Below, piece by piece: positions 32,542 through 34,853 of a DNA stretch of 34,853 nt. The stretch is from Frankia canadensis (GTDB lineage: Bacteria; Actinomycetota; Actinomycetes; Frankiales; Frankiaceae), in the NCBI RefSeq assembly GCF_900197875.1, contig NZ_FZMO01000501.1, positions 1 to 34,853 on the forward strand, written 5' to 3'. Numbering within the stretch: position 1 is the stretch's first letter; each line of letters starts with the position of its first letter. The translations under genes and the position numbers were made by a program. The notes beneath the pieces were generated by a model that made no database searches, was not told the DNA's origin, and saw only the letters and a list, made by a program, of their open reading frames with translations.

Positions 32542-34062
32542 TCAGATGAACCCGGCGATGCGGCGCAGGTCGACGAGCTGGTCGTCGAGCCAGCGCCGCA
32601 CGTCGTGCGTGCGCACCTGCTCGGCGGCGGCGGCCAGGCGCCGGTGGCGCTCCTCCATCGGCATGGTCAGCGCGGTGTAGAGCGCGTCGGCCATCTGCTG
32701 CACGTCGAACGGCTGCAGGGTGACGGCGAACTCGCCGAGCTCCTCGTGGGCGCCGGCCATCTCCGACAGGGCGAGCACCCCGCCGCGCCGGTTGACGACC
32801 GCCACCTCCTTGGCCACCAGGTTCATCCCGTCGGCGATCGCGTTGACGATGAGCACGTCGCAGATCGAGTAGGCGGCCACGGCCAGCGGGAAGTCCTCGA
32901 CCATCCGCAGGTCGATCGGCTGGCGGCCCTCCTTGGTGTGCCGGGCGTTGATCTCGGCCACCAGGCCGCCGATCAGGGCGATGTAGTCGGCGTACTCCGG
33001 CACGTCGGTGCGGCTGGGTTGCAGCAGGGCCAGGAAGCTGACCTTGCCGACGAGCTCGGGATGCTGGTCGAGCAGCGTTCCGAAGGCGAGGAAGCCCCGC
33101 ACCACGTTCTTGGACGGGTCGGTGCGGTCGACCCGCAGGATCAGCTGCCGGTCGTCGTCGAGGAACAGGTAGCGCAGCATCGCGATATGCGCCGCGACCT
33201 CCTCGGACGCCTGGGTGGCGTCGAGGGCGGCCGGATCGACGGAGATCGGGTAGTACCGGGCCCGCACCAGCCGGTCGCCGACCGTCACCGTGAGCTGCTC
33301 GAGGTCGGTCGGCAGGCCGAGCAGCTCGGCCGCGCACAGCACGAAGTTGCGGGCGTAACGGCGGGTGTGGAAGCCGACGACGTCGCTACCAAGCAGGCCG
33401 CGCAGCAGCCGCTCCCGGATGTCCCCCGGCAGGATGCGCCACTCGTCCGGCCCAGGCCAGGGAATGTGGATGAAATGGGTGAGCACGACGTCGGGGCACT
33501 GCTCGCGCACCCAGTCCGCCACCAGGTAGAAGTGGTAGTCCTGCAGCAGGACGAGTGCCTTGCCGCCGCGGGCGCGCACCTCGTCGACGACCGCGTCGGC
33601 GTAGGCGCGGTTGACGGTGGCGTAACCGTTCTCGAAGGCGTCGTGCTCGGCCCGGGTCAGCACCGGCGACAGCGTCCGCCCGTAGAGGCCGTGCTGGATG
33701 AACCACAGGATCGGATTGGACCAGACGCTGTAGAAGTCGGCGTAGGCGCTCGGATCGGTGACGACGAGCCGGACGCGGATCGCCGGCCCCTCCGCCTCCC
33801 CCTCGATCAGGCGGGGCTGCGGGTGGGTCTGGACGAGGATGGAGCTGCCCGAGTGCTCCGCCGCGACGGCGGCGTCCTCCTCGCTGGCGGCGCCACAGAC
33901 CCAGACGGCGTCGTCGAGATGTTCGGCGAGCCCGGACAGGGCTGAGACGAGCCCGCCGGCACCCCGGCCGACGGTCCGACCGGCGGTGTCCCGGTCGAAG
34001 CTGACAGGACCGCGATTGGACAGGAGCACGAGTGGCAGGTCGAGGGGGATGAAGTCCGACAC
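32542..34062 (-). CDS. otsA: Trehalose-6-phosphate synthase
   Basis: 506 aa, glycosyltransferase family 20. OtsA joins glucose from a nucleotide sugar to glucose 6-phosphate to make trehalose 6-phosphate, the first step of trehalose synthesis for osmotic and desiccation stress. Family stretches: VLLSNRGPVSF at the start, WFIQHGLYG, LLQDYHFYLVADWV, THFIHIPWPGPDEWRILP, LRVDRTDPSKN and GMNLVAKE, the latter two within the donor-site region. The start is GTG at 34060-34062 with AGGAGG 10 nt upstream. The otsB phosphatase gene is not adjacent. The 271 nt upstream contain an inverted repeat GGTCA-CCT-TGACC (34223-34235). Confidence 0.93.
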   Translation of the reverse strand: MSDFIPLDLPLVLLSNRGPVSFDRDTAGRTVGRGAGGLVSALSGLAEHLDDAVWVCGAASEEDAAVAAEHSGSSILVQTHPQPRLIEGEAEGPAIRVRLVVTDPSAYADFYSVWSNPILWFIQHGLYGRTLSPVLTRAEHDAFENGYATVNRAYADAVVDEVRARGGKALVLLQDYHFYLVADWVREQCPDVVLTHFIHIPWPGPDEWRILPGDIRERLLRGLLGSDVVGFHTRRYARNFVLCAAELLGLPTDLEQLTVTVGDRLVRARYYPISVDPAALDATQASEEVAAHIAMLRYLFLDDDRQLILRVDRTDPSKNVVRGFLAFGTLLDQHPELVGKVSFLALLQPSRTDVPEYADYIALIGGLVAEINARHTKEGRQPIDLRMVEDFPLAVAAYSICDVLIVNAIADGMNLVAKEVAVVNRRGGVLALSEMAGAHEELGEFAVTLQPFDVQQMADALYTALTMPMEERHRRLAAAAEQVRTHDVRRWLDDQLVDLRRIAGFI

Positions 34063-34222
34063 GGCGATGCGGCCTCCTGGTCACGGGCGGTACTCGGCGT
34101 CCGGTGCCCTTGGTGGTGCCAGCGCCCCGGGCGCACGGGGACAATCCGGACTGTAGTGAGACCCGGTTCCGGATGCACCGCGTTGCAGGGCGCCCAAACG
34201 GTTGTTACCCAGACTTTCACCT

Positions 34223-34235
34223 GGTCACCTTGACC
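34223..34235. promoter_or_regulatory. Inverted repeat upstream of otsA
   Basis: GGTCA-CCT-TGACC is a perfect 5-bp inverted repeat with a 3-nt centre, about 160 nt upstream of the otsA start and 100 nt downstream of the coiled-coil gene stop. A possible operator; nothing else in 34063-34333 is assignable. Confidence 0.35.
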
Positions 34236-34333
34236 GTCTGATCGGACACCCTCCGCGACCGATACCTCCCTGAATTCGGGAGTCGCCGTCACGCGTTTCG
34301 CATCATCAGGCACTGGCCGCGACGGACCTGCCG

Positions 34334-34597
34334 TCAGAGCCCGTCCCGGTAGTCCCGGACCTCCTGCACCGCCGAACCCAGGGACGCCAGGGACATCTGC
34401 AATGTGTCGCGTGTCTCCACGAGCGCGCTCGTCAGTTGTTCCACGGCCCGGTGCTCGCTGCCGTCGGTGGCCGCGATCACCATCGCCTGCGCCTCCTCGA
34501 GCATGCTCAGCGCCCCCTCCAACTGGCCGGCGACCTCCTCGGTCCGCCGGAACGCCTCGTCGAGCTGCGCCTTGACGTCGGCGATCGTGCCTGACAC
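34334..34597 (-). CDS. Small helical, probably coiled-coil protein, unknown function
   Basis: 87 aa; not recognised. It is almost all helix-forming, with hydrophobic spacing of coiled-coil type (VKAQLDEAFRRTEEVAGQLE, MLEEAQAMVIAATDG, AVEQLTSALVETRDTLQMSL). No Cys, no signal peptide and no WXG motif. GTG at 34595-34597 has GATGAGG just upstream. Six nt separate it from the stop of the preceding gene, so the two form an operon. otsA follows 271 nt later on the same strand. Confidence 0.65.
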   Translation of the reverse strand: MSGTIADVKAQLDEAFRRTEEVAGQLEGALSMLEEAQAMVIAATDGSEHRAVEQLTSALVETRDTLQMSLASLGSAVQEVRDYRDGL

Positions 34598-34603
34598 CCG
34601 TCC

Positions 34604-34853
34604 TCATCCCTTCCTGGAACCGCCGGCCCGCGCCCCGGCCGCCTGCTGCTGCGCCGGCGCGCCGAGACCGAGCCCGAACCGCGCCGCCGCCGCCAGCGAG
34701 ACGAGCGCCCCGGCCACATCGACCATGTCGGTCGGCGCGAGACGGAACGTGGCCAGCACGGCGACCGCGGCCATGCCCGCGCCCAGCACCCCCGCCCGCA
34801 GCGCCGGCGTCGAGGGCGGGGTGAAGCCGGCGCGCCGCCGCTGGCGCCCGCGG
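34604..34853 (-). CDS. Partial membrane protein, cut by the window edge
   Basis: The frame is open from the right edge to the stop at 34604, giving 82 visible residues. A basic stretch (RGRQRRRAGFTPP) precedes a hydrophobic helix (LGAGMAAVAVLATFRL), a second weaker one (VDVAGALVSLAAAARFGLGL) and an Ala/Gln/Gly tail. It may continue beyond the window, or start at the GTG at 34787-34789. No family recognised. It lies 6 nt upstream of the coiled-coil gene and is probably co-transcribed with it. Confidence 0.5.
   Translation of the reverse strand, partial: RGRQRRRAGFTPPSTPALRAGVLGAGMAAVAVLATFRLAPTDMVDVAGALVSLAAAARFGLGLGAPAQQQAAGARAGGSRKG

Overview
The window is very GC-rich (roughly 70% or more by eye) and uses many GTG starts. 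It carries a WhiB protein, a NiCoT nickel transporter with a Nur-type operator, a DevR/DevS-like two-component pair, a DUF6704-like small membrane protein and an actinobacterial rRNA leader. This points to a high-GC actinomycete; a Frankia-like genome fits best, but that is inference without a database search.

Layout. Positions 1-260 are the upstream part of an rRNA operon that runs off the left edge on the minus strand: a boxA-like leader and two tandem sigma70-type promoters. A frameshifted transposase remnant (about 620-800) follows. The main accessory locus is 1016-9991 on the minus strand: four genes, each joined to the next by a GTGA overlap, encoding JetA, JetB, JetC and JetD of a Wadjet plasmid-defence system of the DUF2397/DUF2398/TIGR02680/DUF2399 type. 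Wadjet is a described family, so this is a recognised system rather than a new one. On its far side lies a gene graveyard (10193-11250): an unrecognised C-terminal fragment, an N-terminally truncated SDR, another short fragment and a DHA2-type MFS fragment.

Positions 11330-14672 hold a NiCoT nickel/cobalt permease and a divergent 600-aa membrane protein of unknown function. Between them is a near-perfect Nur box on the permease promoter. Two 35-nt imperfect direct repeats (11266-11300 and 14888-14922) bracket this cassette. Then come a TetR regulator, an unusual FolD-like protein lacking the expected catalytic lysine, a membrane-bound diguanylate cyclase with an I-site, BioA, a rhomboid protease, an MFS transporter and an Ala/Glu/Pro-rich protein of unknown function.

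From 25630 a DevR-like response regulator and a GAF-GAF histidine kinase face each other tail to tail. A sulfur module follows: a 28-aa leader peptide that appears leaderless and has a single late Cys codon, then cysteine dioxygenase and rhodanese in an ATGA-overlapped pair. The leader resembles actinobacterial cysteine attenuators. A WhiB gene is preceded by a second 28-aa upstream ORF, with a good ribosome binding site and a stop that overlaps the whiB start. The right end carries SixA, a DUF6704-like protein, trehalose-6-phosphate synthase OtsA, a small coiled-coil protein and a gene cut by the window edge.

Most of the window outside 1-11300 looks like ordinary chromosomal content. Coordinates of starts were chosen by hand from frame, overlap and Shine-Dalgarno context. 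No similarity search was run; family calls rest on motif recognition.
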